Shown here piece after piece: positions 34,412-44,014 of a stretch of DNA of 64,000 nt. The translations under genes and the position numbers were made by a program. The notes under the pieces are model-generated. The model was not told the origin of the DNA. It saw nothing but the letters and a program-made list of their open reading frames with translations, and ran no database searches. Position 1 is the stretch's first letter; every line of letters begins with the position of its first letter. This DNA comes from Rhodanobacter sp. C01 (lineage in GTDB: Bacteria; Pseudomonadota; Gammaproteobacteria; Xanthomonadales; Rhodanobacteraceae), in the NCBI RefSeq assembly GCF_002001045.1, contig NZ_MUNR01000006.1, positions 62,001-126,000 on the forward strand. The letters run 5' to 3'.

Positions 34412-34441
34412 AACGCCCGCATTGCGCGGGCGTTCTCTTTT
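34412..34441 (+). terminator. Terminator after the DUF6869 gene
   Basis: AACGCCCGC pairs with GCGGGCGTT around a five-base loop, followed by CTCTTTT. Confidence 0.8.
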
Positions 34442-34865
34442 GTAAGGGTTTGCTATCGAGACCGACGGCTTGAATGTACCAAGTAGTCGTTGCGTAGAAG
34501 TATCAGCTTGGTATTTCTGAGCCGGCAAACTGGTCGCGCATTCGTCAGCATCTTGCCGGACAAACAAGAAGAGCAAGATTGCATCGCTACCTTTGACATC
34601 AATGGCCTTGAAGGATGCCAATTCGATGTCAGGCAGGGAGCTTGATGGTTCAACCTGCCGTTTTTGCGCATGCAGTTGTTTCATCGGCTCTAGGCATTGC
34701 CGAATATGCATAGCCCGATGCCGAATAGGCACATCGAGCAGGCATGTCATGCGCTCCAATGGTCCCCGACAGCGTGTCTCAAAGCATGGCGCTACGAGTT
34801 GCACGGCGACTGATGCGTCATAAACGCGAGCCAAGTCTCGGCTATCAGTAAAGGGGGCTCTACCA
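34442..34865. other. Upstream region of the adhesin gene
   Basis: A reverse-strand open frame of 190 codons spans most of this stretch but has no recognisable motif and would run into the adhesin start. The promoter of the adhesin should lie here; no clear -35/-10 pair was assigned. Confidence 0.4.
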
Positions 34866-37800
34866 ATGAATCGCATATATCGCCTGGTCTGGTGTCGATC
34901 TCTTGGCGCCTTGGTTGTCGCTTCCGAACTAGCCTCCTCCAAGCGACTGGCCGGCGGGTCTCACCGAAGCGCGACTTGCAGATCCTCCTTGCTGTTATCT
35001 GCCTTCATCCTTGCTGCAATCGGCTTTTCCCCTATTCCTGCTGCTTATGCGCAGTCCGTCGGGGATGCCAAGCTGGCAGATCTTCAATCTCTTGTTGACA
35101 AATACGACAGTACCCGCCCGGTAGCGCAAGCGGCTGCCCATGCACAGGTCACCGATTCTGCACTTGTAGTCGCTGGTGCTACAGGCTCGACAGCACAGTC
35201 GCCGGCCAAGCACAGCTATCACCCTGCAGCAGTAACTGGAGCAGCAGTAACTGGAAGAGAAGCAGCATTGGAGGCGGACACTCATTCGAAGATGGCTCAT
35301 GCATACATCGTTGTTGATGCGCATTCCACTATGACATCGACGTCGATCGCAGTTCGCGCAAGCACCCAGGTCAAGCAGCAAACTGTTTCGCCGGTATCGG
35401 AGGTGACTGTTGCCAGCGTGGTGACGCCAGGCAATGCAGAAACATCGGGTCGACAGCCAGATATGGCATCTGACCGGCGCCTCGTTCACGCCACCAAAGC
35501 CAAGCAGTCAAAGGCGACAGCCTACAGCGACGCCGTCAATGACGAAGACGCACCGCGAGACGAGAATTCTGACTCGACTTCAACATTAACATTGCCGTTG
35601 CTGTCACAGCCTGCTTTCTTGGCCCCCAATGTGCCAACGACACTCTCATCGACGCCGCAGGACGTATTCTCGACGGCAAGCCTATTCACACCCATGGCCT
35701 CCGGCATTCCAGAAGCGGTGCCTGTTGTGCCAGCACCCGGGCCAACGCCTACGGGCCTGATTGTCGGTAATGGCGGCGTGGTGGGTACCGTGACCCAATT
35801 GCTTGGATCGACGACGAATAGCCTGTTCAACAATACAAACGGTTATGTAACCAATGGAAGCTTGCAAGTCAGCAATGCCAATTTCACGCAAGGTTATTCC
35901 ACGCTGAACTTATTGGGACTACCTGTGCTCAATCTGACCCCGGTGGGTACATTGCTTACCTCCACGAGTGGCGCGGTGGTCGGTGAAACCGGAATCAATT
36001 CCCACTTGACCCTGCTGGGTGGGGTTACCTCAGGAAACTATATCGACAACATCAACAACGGTGCCGCCGGAGGGCTTCTCGGCATCGTGCTACCTACGGG
36101 AGCACCAGCTTGGGCATCCACCTGCCTGAATGTCCTGGGTGTATTGACGGAGTCCTGCTGGGGCGTAAATGCTGCGCAGGATAATCAGGTGCTGGTGGGT
36201 GATGGTGCATCGGCCAACGGTTCGGAAGAAGTGGTGATCGGTACCAACGCGAGCCATACACTGCCGACTGTGGCGGCCTGCACGGCATTTCCCGGCGCGA
36301 GCCCGAATGATCCAACTAACCCGTGCGGCGTGCCGACCGCGGACTATCAGGCTCGCTTGGGGCACTCCGTAGTGATTGGCGACAGCGCCTCGGGCACAGC
36401 TGACGCGCAGACCATCCTTGGTGCGAACGCCACTTCAAGTGCGGCCAACAGCGTGGCATTGGGCTACGCGTCCATTGCCGACCGTGGCGCGCAGACGAAC
36501 TACGCTGCTTATGGCCTCTCTGCACTTCAGGACTCGGCCGGTGAGGTATCGATTGGCTCGCCCGGCCAAGAGCGTCAGATCACCAATGTGGCCGCTGGCA
36601 GTGCACCGACTGATGCGGCTAACGTCGCCCAGCTGCAAGGTGTCGCATTGGTGGCGGATAACTCAGTGCAATACGACGACACCAGCAAGACGGTCGTGAC
36701 ACTTGCCGGTCCGGTTAGCACTGATGGTGGCGTGACTGGTGGCACCAAGATAACCAATCTTCAGCAAGGTAGCCTTAGTGCGACGAGTACGGACGCGGTG
36801 AACGGTGCGCAACTGAACGCGACGAACAACAATATTTCGAACATCTACGACACCGGCACGAAATATTTCCATGCCAACAGCACCGGTCCGGACAGCAATG
36901 CCAGCGGGACAAATTCAATCGCCATCGGGCAGCAATCCGCTGCAGTGGGCGTATCTTCAATCGCCATGGGTAACGGTGCGACAGCGTCCAGTGACAATTC
37001 TGTCGCTATCGGCAACGGAGCAGCGGCACAGAATGGCAATGCGGTTTCGATTGGTTCGGGCAATACGGCCGATGGCAACGGCGCGGTGGCCATGGGTGAT
37101 CCGAACACGGCGACTGGGCAGGGCGCGGTAGCGTTGGGTTATGAGAACCAAGCAATTGGTCAAGGTGCCGTTGCTCTCGGTTCAACGTCGGTAGCCAATG
37201 GAGCGAGCGCCGTGGCATTAGGCGATGGCGCGAGCGCCACGGCGGCCAATGCGCTGGCGTTCGGCACAGGCGCAAATGCCAGCATGGCCAACAGCATCGC
37301 ACTGGGGGCAGATTCCACCACCCTTGTGGGCGCATTGAGCAACTACTCGGCCTATGGGCTGACTACACCGCAGACTTCCCTAGGTGAAGTCAATGTCGGA
37401 AATCGTCAGATCACTGGGCTCGCTGCAGGCAGTGCACTGACGGATGCGGTTAATGTCGCCCAACTGGAGGGTGTGGCAGCGGTAGCGGACAATGCTGTGC
37501 AATACGACGATGCCAGCAAGACGGTCGTAACACTCGCCGGGCCGGCCAGCACCGATGGTGGCGTAACCGGTGGCACCACACTCACGAATCTGCATCAGGG
37601 CGATCTCAATGCGACGAGCACGGACGCGGTGAACGGCGCACAGCTGTACGCAACCGACAGCAGCATTTCAAACATCTATGATACCGGCACCAAATATTTT
37701 CACGCCAACAGTACGGGTGCAGATAGCACTGCCACCGGCACCGATAGCGTAGCCATCGGCATGGGAGCAGTAGCGAACAATACTGGCGATGTGGCGCTCG

Positions 37801-39626
37801 GCGCTAACTCGATAACCGCGGCACCGCACACTGGCGACATGGTGTTCTTCGGTGGCACAGCAGCTGGTACGGCTCTTTCGGTAATATCGATTGGCTCCCC
37901 CGGACAGGAGCGACAGATCCAGAATCTTGCCCCTGGTGTCGTTACCTCGACATCGACTGATGCGATCAACGGCTCCCAGCTTTACTCGGTGGTTACTGGG
38001 GTCAACAGCCTTGGCGTCTCGTTGGCCAGTTCGCTAGGAGGCAACTCGACCTACGACACCGCAACCGGCGTGGTGTCGGCGGGCCTGAGTTATGGCGGCA
38101 ATAGCTATAGCTCGGTGCAGAATGTCATCAATGCGCTGACCGGCGGCGGCACGAGCCAGGGGATCAAATATTTCCATGCGAATTCCAATCTGGCCGATGC
38201 CGATGCCAGTGGCACCAATAGTGTGGCAGTGGGCCCTGTAGCCAGCGCGAGTGGCGACAGCAGTGTAGCCGTGGGTGACGGCGCCAATGCCTCAGGCGAT
38301 AGCGCCATGGCATTCGGTTCGTCGGCGACAGCCAGTGATACCGGAGCGATGGCATTTGGCAATGCAGCCAATGCAACGGCGGCCAATGCGCTCGCGTTTG
38401 GCGCCGATGCCAGTGCCAGCATGGCAAACAGCATCGCATTGGGTGCCGGCTCCGTCACTCTCGTCGGCGCACTGAGCAACTATACGGCCTATGGGCTGAC
38501 TGCGCCGCAGACTTCCCTGGGCGAGGTCAATGTAGGGAATCGCCAGATCACTGGAGTCGCTGCAGGCAGTGCGCCGACGGATGCGGTCAATGTCGCCCAA
38601 CTGGAAGGTGTGGGCAACCAGGTGCAGGCGGTGGACAAGCTGGCGGTGAAGTACGACGCCGACTCCGCAGGCAATGCGACTAATGAAATTACATTGATCG
38701 GCGATAGCAGCGGAGCGGAAGTCAACATCACCAACCTTGCCGCCGGTTCCGAAACGGCTACCAGTACCGATGCAGTAAATGGTTCGCAGCTATGGCACTG
38801 GACCCAAGATACCAACAACATTTATAGCAACTACAGCCTATATAACGACATCAACAATCTCACCAGCGGTTCTGGTGGTGTCAAATATTTTAATGTCAAT
38901 TCGACATTGGGCAATTCCAGTGCGAGTGGTTCCAACAGTATCGCCATCGGGCCGGTCGCAAGCGCCAGCGGAAGCAATAGTGTCGCTTTAGGCAATGGAG
39001 CCACGGCTACCGGTAGCAATTCGGTAGCCATCGGTGCTGGCTCGGTGGCCGATCGTGACAATACGGTGTCTGTAGGCAGTGATGGAAACGACCGCCAGAT
39101 CACCAATGTGGCAGCAGGCACCCAAGGCACGGATGCCGTGAATCTAAATCAGCTGGATGCATCGGTAACCGCGTCTACAGCCGGCTCAGTCCGCTACGAC
39201 ACCAATGCGGATGGAAGCATCGATTACAACAGCGTGACGCTGGGGAATGGTGTCGGCAGTACCAGCATTCACAACGTCGCGGCGGGTGTCGCCGCGACCG
39301 ATGCAGTAAATGTCGGCCAGCTGAACAACGGTATCCAGCAGGCCGTCAACTGGGCCAATGCATATACCGATCAACAGGTACAGCAACTGGCCAACCGCGC
39401 CAATGCCGGCGTAGCAGCGGCGATGGCGATGGCGGGACTGCCTCAAGCATATGAGCCGGGCAAGAGCATGGCTGCGGTATCAGCTGGCAGTTTCCGTGGT
39501 GAATCCAGTTTGGCGATAGGGGTCTCGACAATCTCTGAAGGCGGTCGCTGGGTCTACAAATTGACCGGATCGGCCGACACGCGGGGTGACGCAGGCGTAT
39601 CCATAGGTGCCGGTATGCAATGGTGA
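34866..39626 (+). CDS. Trimeric autotransporter adhesin (YadA/Hia type)
   Basis: This 1586-residue surface adhesin begins with an extended signal peptide region (MNRIYRLVWCRSLGALVVAS, ESPR) and a second hydrophobic core near residues 45-60 ending PAAYAQ. A low-complexity passenger part (about 65-440) is followed by head repeats of the SVAIG/NSIAIG type, neck motifs (ITNVAAGSAPTDAANVAQLQ) and stalk segments with near-duplicate modules. The C-terminus is the membrane anchor, ending AGVSIGAGMQW. Three copies form one barrel. An OmpA-type lipoprotein gene follows at 39671, a common partner arrangement for these adhesins. Confidence 0.95.
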   Translation: MNRIYRLVWCRSLGALVVASELASSKRLAGGSHRSATCRSSLLLSAFILAAIGFSPIPAAYAQSVGDAKLADLQSLVDKYDSTRPVAQAAAHAQVTDSALVVAGATGSTAQSPAKHSYHPAAVTGAAVTGREAALEADTHSKMAHAYIVVDAHSTMTSTSIAVRASTQVKQQTVSPVSEVTVASVVTPGNAETSGRQPDMASDRRLVHATKAKQSKATAYSDAVNDEDAPRDENSDSTSTLTLPLLSQPAFLAPNVPTTLSSTPQDVFSTASLFTPMASGIPEAVPVVPAPGPTPTGLIVGNGGVVGTVTQLLGSTTNSLFNNTNGYVTNGSLQVSNANFTQGYSTLNLLGLPVLNLTPVGTLLTSTSGAVVGETGINSHLTLLGGVTSGNYIDNINNGAAGGLLGIVLPTGAPAWASTCLNVLGVLTESCWGVNAAQDNQVLVGDGASANGSEEVVIGTNASHTLPTVAACTAFPGASPNDPTNPCGVPTADYQARLGHSVVIGDSASGTADAQTILGANATSSAANSVALGYASIADRGAQTNYAAYGLSALQDSAGEVSIGSPGQERQITNVAAGSAPTDAANVAQLQGVALVADNSVQYDDTSKTVVTLAGPVSTDGGVTGGTKITNLQQGSLSATSTDAVNGAQLNATNNNISNIYDTGTKYFHANSTGPDSNASGTNSIAIGQQSAAVGVSSIAMGNGATASSDNSVAIGNGAAAQNGNAVSIGSGNTADGNGAVAMGDPNTATGQGAVALGYENQAIGQGAVALGSTSVANGASAVALGDGASATAANALAFGTGANASMANSIALGADSTTLVGALSNYSAYGLTTPQTSLGEVNVGNRQITGLAAGSALTDAVNVAQLEGVAAVADNAVQYDDASKTVVTLAGPASTDGGVTGGTTLTNLHQGDLNATSTDAVNGAQLYATDSSISNIYDTGTKYFHANSTGADSTATGTDSVAIGMGAVANNTGDVALGANSITAAPHTGDMVFFGGTAAGTALSVISIGSPGQERQIQNLAPGVVTSTSTDAINGSQLYSVVTGVNSLGVSLASSLGGNSTYDTATGVVSAGLSYGGNSYSSVQNVINALTGGGTSQGIKYFHANSNLADADASGTNSVAVGPVASASGDSSVAVGDGANASGDSAMAFGSSATASDTGAMAFGNAANATAANALAFGADASASMANSIALGAGSVTLVGALSNYTAYGLTAPQTSLGEVNVGNRQITGVAAGSAPTDAVNVAQLEGVGNQVQAVDKLAVKYDADSAGNATNEITLIGDSSGAEVNITNLAAGSETATSTDAVNGSQLWHWTQDTNNIYSNYSLYNDINNLTSGSGGVKYFNVNSTLGNSSASGSNSIAIGPVASASGSNSVALGNGATATGSNSVAIGAGSVADRDNTVSVGSDGNDRQITNVAAGTQGTDAVNLNQLDASVTASTAGSVRYDTNADGSIDYNSVTLGNGVGSTSIHNVAAGVAATDAVNVGQLNNGIQQAVNWANAYTDQQVQQLANRANAGVAAAMAMAGLPQAYEPGKSMAAVSAGSFRGESSLAIGVSTISEGGRWVYKLTGSADTRGDAGVSIGAGMQW
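36590..36900 (+). repeat. Adhesin stalk module, copy 1 (pairs with 37420-37730)
   Basis: DNA here recurs with a shift of about 830 bp, encoding VQYDDTSKTVVTLAGP and TGTKYFHANSTG in both copies. Repeats of this length allow recombination that changes adhesin length. Confidence 0.75.
37210..37480 (+). repeat. Adhesin head-neck module, copy 1 (pairs with 38347-38617)
   Basis: Encodes ANALAFGTGANASMANSIAL and SLGEVNVGNRQITG. The matching copy lies about 1137 bp downstream. Confidence 0.72.
37420..37730 (+). repeat. Adhesin stalk module, copy 2
   Basis: Near-identical to 36590-36900 with scattered substitutions, mostly at third codon positions. Confidence 0.75.
38347..38617 (+). repeat. Adhesin head-neck module, copy 2
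   Basis: Encodes ANALAFGADASASMANSIAL and the same SLGEVNVGNRQITG neck as copy 1 at 37210. Confidence 0.72.
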
Positions 39627-39670
39627 GTCATGGCCGATCATGGGTGTTTCGAAACCAGTCTGGAAGGAGC

Positions 39671-40492
39671 ATGCAAACCATGAAATGGCGCGAATACATA
39701 TTGCAGACAATACTGATGTGCTCGGTGCTATTGGCGGCCTGCAGCACAACGCAAAGCAAGATTTCGTCAAATAGCAATGATGGCGGGGAAGCAAGCTTCC
39801 CGGACCCGACTCGCGCGACGATGCCCGAGGGCATTTTTGTCAACATTGAAAATCTGCGCAACGTTGCACCGGGCACGACCAAGGCTCAACTGTACAACTT
39901 GCTTGGCATTCCACATTTCAGCGAAGGTGTCATTGGCGTTAGAAAGTGGAACTACATCTTCGATTTCCGCAAGTCGAACGGCGGTCACTTTAGCTGTCAG
40001 TATCAAGTCGAATTCGACAAGCATGATCGCGCAAAAACTTTCTACTGGAAGCCCGAATCATGCAAATCCGTGCTTGCCGCTTCTACGATCGCGACGAACT
40101 TTGCTCCAGTGGCTCTACCAAAAGAACCGATCCGGCTATCCACGGATGCGCTCTTCGATTTTGACCGTTCGAATCTAACCGAACAAGGTCGCGACCAGCT
40201 TTCAAGGTTGTTGCAGCAAGTACAATCAGCCAGTCAGATTGAGAACATCTTGGTCGCCGGTTATACCGATCGTATCGGTAGCGACAGTTACAACCAGACA
40301 CTGTCCGAAAAGCGGGCTGACTCCGTACGCAATTATCTAATAGACAAAGGCGTTTCCCCAGGGGCGGTGCAGGTCGAGGGTCATGGCAAAGGAGATCCAC
40401 TTGTAAAGTGCCCGAATTCCAACCGCAAGGCTTTAATTGCCTGCCTGGCACCAAATCGGAGAGTCGAGTTGTCCGGGGTGAGCCAGCCGTGA
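39671..40492 (+). CDS. OmpA-family lipoprotein with SmpA/OmlA-like domain
   Basis: The protein of 273 residues starts at the ATG at 39671, behind GGAAGGAGC, and has a lipobox VLLAACS. The mid part (IENLRNVAPGTTKAQLYNLLGIPHF) resembles the BamE/SmpA fold; the C-terminal half is an OmpA peptidoglycan-binding domain with VAGYTDRIGSDSYNQTLSEK and ADSVRNYL. It follows the adhesin by 44 bp. Proteins of this design next to trimeric autotransporters are thought to help their surface display or anchor the cell wall; the role here is inferred from position. Confidence 0.88.
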   Translation: MQTMKWREYILQTILMCSVLLAACSTTQSKISSNSNDGGEASFPDPTRATMPEGIFVNIENLRNVAPGTTKAQLYNLLGIPHFSEGVIGVRKWNYIFDFRKSNGGHFSCQYQVEFDKHDRAKTFYWKPESCKSVLAASTIATNFAPVALPKEPIRLSTDALFDFDRSNLTEQGRDQLSRLLQQVQSASQIENILVAGYTDRIGSDSYNQTLSEKRADSVRNYLIDKGVSPGAVQVEGHGKGDPLVKCPNSNRKALIACLAPNRRVELSGVSQP

Positions 40493-40695
40493 AGCCACGG
40501 CTGCAACGAGTCGGTCGTGATCGGCACCGTGGGTTGGCACATGAAGTTCGTGCCAAGTTGGCGCCCTATTCCCCCGATGGCCGCTTCTCCACGGTGCCGA
40601 TCACGACGGATTTCCGGGCTCCAACATCCGGGCTCAGCAGATTGCCTACGTCGACTTGGCAAATATCAAGCGGTATCTTGCCGACAGCATAATGA

Positions 40696-41697
40696 TCACG
40701 ACTTTGACATTGGTGAGGAATTTATCATTGGCGTTCTCATCAGCGTGTCGTGCGGTAATTCGCCAAACACGCGGCGGTAGCTGTCAGCGAAGCGCGAGAG
40801 ATCCCATAGTCCACAGCTCAATGCCACAGATTTCACCGATCGCCGGCTGATGTCAGATGATGCAAGGCTCCTACAAGCCGTACAAAGTCGCAGCATCGAC
40901 AGGTAGCGATTGGGCGAGATGCCCAGCAGGTCTTCGAACGCATAACGTAAGGCTCGTTCGCTTATCTTGGCGGCATCGCACATTTCGTTGATATAAATGT
41001 CATTCCTCAGATTGGTTCGCATAAATTGCTCAACGCGTTGCACTATCAGATAGTGTTTTCGTCGTCCACGCGAACAACCAGGTAGATCTTCGGCCGTAAC
41101 GGCCATGCTCGCGGCTAGGTGGCCTTTTAGGAGGATATCGATATCTAACTTGTTCGTGACAGGAACGTTGGTTATTCCCAACAATTCACTTCGTGTCAGA
41201 TATCTTCTGATGTTTTGATAGATGGTCTTGAGGCGTTGCGCCGAAGGTGTATCTGATAAATGAAATAGGGTATGCAGACACGATAGATCTCCTGCGTGAC
41301 GAGGATAGATCTCGGCAAGCTTCATCTCAAGCTGTTCCAGCGGAAGCAGTATCACCGTCAGGCTGGTTCCAGCGCTGAGCAAGAGTTCACTATCGCCATC
41401 CGGTAACACGGTGAAAGCAGTGCCTGTCGCGAGTGTTACACCATGGCACCAACTGTGTCTGTCTGTGTAATGAATATAACCGAGTAGGCACCAGTTTTTC
41501 GGCACAGTCAGATGTGCTCTGAATGAAAAGGCGCATTCGGCGTTGAAAAAGCAAGCCTGATCTTGCGCTAGAGTATCAATAATGGGCTGTGGGCGAATGG
41601 CTTTGAGCAGGACCATTTCCAAGCTGCAGACTTTCAGCGTTCCGCTGAGGGATGCCAAATCGCAAGGCAATGTGATTCCGTCATCCTTGGTCCCCAT
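40696..41697 (-). CDS. AraC-family transcription regulator
   Basis: The 333-residue regulator has an N-terminal sensing region without clear ligand motifs and a C-terminal double HTH: INEMCDAAKISERALRYAFED and VKSVALSCGLWDLSRFADSYRRVFGELP, the second in the standard AraC form. The ATG at 41697 has GGGGGAA upstream; the listed longer frame starts with TTG. It is convergent to the adhesin-lipoprotein pair and could regulate it or the DUF2968 gene on its other side. Confidence 0.85.
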   Translation of the reverse strand: MGTKDDGITLPCDLASLSGTLKVCSLEMVLLKAIRPQPIIDTLAQDQACFFNAECAFSFRAHLTVPKNWCLLGYIHYTDRHSWCHGVTLATGTAFTVLPDGDSELLLSAGTSLTVILLPLEQLEMKLAEIYPRHAGDLSCLHTLFHLSDTPSAQRLKTIYQNIRRYLTRSELLGITNVPVTNKLDIDILLKGHLAASMAVTAEDLPGCSRGRRKHYLIVQRVEQFMRTNLRNDIYINEMCDAAKISERALRYAFEDLLGISPNRYLSMLRLCTACRSLASSDISRRSVKSVALSCGLWDLSRFADSYRRVFGELPHDTLMRTPMINSSPMSKS

Positions 41698-42149
41698 CGT
41701 GTTCCCCCGTGGCTCCAACTTTATTCGACCAGGATAAAATTCTTTCCCCAATTCCCTGACACGATGGCCTGCTCAATTTTATCTGTGTGGCAGATATGTG
41801 CGTAAAGCCAAGGGTCGCATCGCGGTTCGATATAGTTCATTCCACGCGAGTCGTAGGCTCACTCCATGCGCGATTTGGCGTCGCCAAAATGTTGCGATCC
41901 ATAGATTGTTGCATGGCCTCAATTGAAGAAGAACTTCGAACGAACGGTAACTGTAGGTTTCTACAGCTAGATTTTTCTATTTTTATAAAATATCAGGAAT
42001 GCTGGAGGCCTGTTTTGCCCGCTAACGGGTAGAACCCCTTGACCGCGGGAGCGGTACCTTTAGACTGCTGGGATTGATAACTATCAGCATGGATCTAGCT
42101 GCTGGCAGTGGCATTTTTCTATCAAGTGCAACTATCGGGGATACGAGGG

Positions 42150-42884
42150 ATGAATCCAATAACTAGTAGCGCGAATGCGCAGCGGCTCTTTATGCCGTTG
42201 GTCATGCTTGTTTCATTCGGTGTTTCGGCTTTTTCCTTTGCCGCGCAGCCTCCACAGGCGCATACCAGTGAAGCGAACTCTGCGTCAGACGTTGCATCTG
42301 GAAGCACTGTAAATTACCTGCTCCAGTTGATGGATAGCCATCAATTGACCGAGCTGAGAACTACTTATAACGGCACCTATGGCGCCAGTCTTCTGTTTCA
42401 GATCGACAAGTTGACTTACTTTGTTGCGCTTTTTCACGACAAGATGTTTTGGCGGGTTATTCAGACCTATTCGGAAAAAGATGCCGAAAGCATCTATCGC
42501 ACATTTGCTGCGCAGACTGAGCAACTAGCGGAGGTAGACATCGATGCACTGCGGCTGCAGGCTGGAAAGAAGTATGCCGAGCATATGGTTGCCATGAACG
42601 AGCAACGGCTTCAGAACTTGCAGCAGGATGCCGCACGGCAGCAGCAGCAGGCTCAAGAGGTCATGGTCCAGCAGCAGCAAGCCAAACAACAGGCTGTCAT
42701 GCTGAGCAGCGACCTGCGTAGCGCCAGCAATCAGCTCGATGCGGTTCAGCAGCATATACACACATTAGAGGCACAGCAAAATAATCCGGAATTGATTCTG
42801 CCTGCCCCCGGCAATTCCGTGGTGCACGATGCACCCGATGCATCACCGGCCGTAGCGCCAGCCTCGTCCAACGTGTCTCATTGA
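42150..42884 (+). CDS. DUF2968 family exported coiled-coil protein
   Basis: The 244-residue protein starts at the ATG at 42150 (CGAGGG upstream) with a signal peptide of about 32 residues. DUF2968 features follow: ELRTTYNGTYGASLLF, LTYFVALFHDKMFWRVI, then a glutamine-rich coiled coil (QQDAARQQQQAQEVMVQQQQ) to about residue 210 and a Pro/Ala-rich tail. Function unknown; members occur mainly in Burkholderiales and Xanthomonadales and are predicted periplasmic. Confidence 0.82.
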   Translation: MNPITSSANAQRLFMPLVMLVSFGVSAFSFAAQPPQAHTSEANSASDVASGSTVNYLLQLMDSHQLTELRTTYNGTYGASLLFQIDKLTYFVALFHDKMFWRVIQTYSEKDAESIYRTFAAQTEQLAEVDIDALRLQAGKKYAEHMVAMNEQRLQNLQQDAARQQQQAQEVMVQQQQAKQQAVMLSSDLRSASNQLDAVQQHIHTLEAQQNNPELILPAPGNSVVHDAPDASPAVAPASSNVSH

Positions 42885-43536
42885 GGCCTCGCCTCACTGA
42901 TGGCAATGCCGACTCAGGAGGCCGCTGAGTGTCAGCGGTACTCCATCCTATTTAGCGTGACTCTGCAGCTCCACGGCTTTGTCCTAGACCATTCGTCATA
43001 ATTAACCATTTGGTCGCCGATGCTATCTGGCGTGACATGGAGCCGGCGAGCATACGGGATTGATCGACTGGCGTTGGCACTGGATTTCTTCTGCATGTTG
43101 AAATTGGCGATTAGGAATTATGAACGGGTTGCTCGCTACGCAGCAGGTTTCGAGAAACGGTGATCAAACAGTGCCCGCAATGATTGTCTATGTGGGCGCT
43201 GATGCAAACTTTACGCTTCGAGATTTGCGATCGGTGCAACTGAGTCGCTAGTTGGCCGCCAATAACTTGCCTCGACACGACAGCCACCGGTTCATGCGGT
43301 TTCGGATACCTCGCGGGATTCTAGAGTGCGTCTCCCGATCAAGCGGAAGTCAGTCACGTCGCTTCAAGTGATTAACATGATGCGTACGCCTCTCCCGTCC
43401 CAGAATTGCTGATACGGAGACCCAGCTTGCGCCATCGCCACGGATGGCGCGGCACAAAATCAGAAGGTGGCCGGAACAGTGTTGGTGCTACCTTTCCATC
43501 GGCATATGTGTGCCGCTATGAATGGATGGGGGCTTT
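42885..43536. other. Long intergenic stretch with no recognised gene
   Basis: About 650 bp between the DUF2968 gene and the next secreted protein. Short frames are present but none has a ribosome site, family motif or consistent composition. No tRNA or clear hairpin was seen. Confidence 0.5.
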
Positions 43537-44004
43537 ATGTTCTGCATATCACGCAAGATCGTTTTGGCTGGACTGTTCGGTTTGGTTCTCTCGGCACCTG
43601 GGTTTGCAGCCAAACTACCTTCGACAGGGCTAGGTCAATCGTGGCCGAATACCAATGATGTGAGCACCAGTCCGCACTACCACGTGTATCTTTTCGCGCG
43701 AGATGGGATCCGATACATCCAAGTCAATGACTCTAGTGGAAAGGTGCGAGCTGCCTTTGCAACAGCCAACCAAGTCATTTTTGTGCTGCCCATTGGTACG
43801 GATGCTCAGGGCGCCCAAACGTCTCAGCAATCTGCTGCACAAACGACAATAGTCAACACATCTTTGACGGAGAAGGTCTACTCCGACAACGTAGTACAGG
43901 TGACTGCTACACCACAATCCAATGGAGCGTTGCTAGTAAGTGCTTCGTTGGCGGGTTGCACGGACCCATACAACTGCATAGGTGGCAGCGTGGTTTCACA
44001 GTGA
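43537..44004 (+). CDS. Small secreted protein of unknown function
   Basis: The 155-residue protein starts at the ATG at 43537 (GGGGGC upstream) and has a signal peptide MFCISRKIVLAGLFGLVLSA. The mature part has HYHVYLFARDGIRYIQVNDS and two cysteines near the C-terminus (AGCTDPYNCIGG) that may form a disulfide. No family was recognised. A strong terminator follows directly, so it is a single-gene unit. Confidence 0.68.
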   Translation: MFCISRKIVLAGLFGLVLSAPGFAAKLPSTGLGQSWPNTNDVSTSPHYHVYLFARDGIRYIQVNDSSGKVRAAFATANQVIFVLPIGTDAQGAQTSQQSAAQTTIVNTSLTEKVYSDNVVQVTATPQSNGALLVSASLAGCTDPYNCIGGSVVSQ

Positions 44005-44014
44005 AATTGACACT

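Noticed and set aside
34370-34942. 190-codon reverse frame before the adhesin
   Set aside because: No motif, overlaps the adhesin start and the terminator at 34412; judged non-coding.
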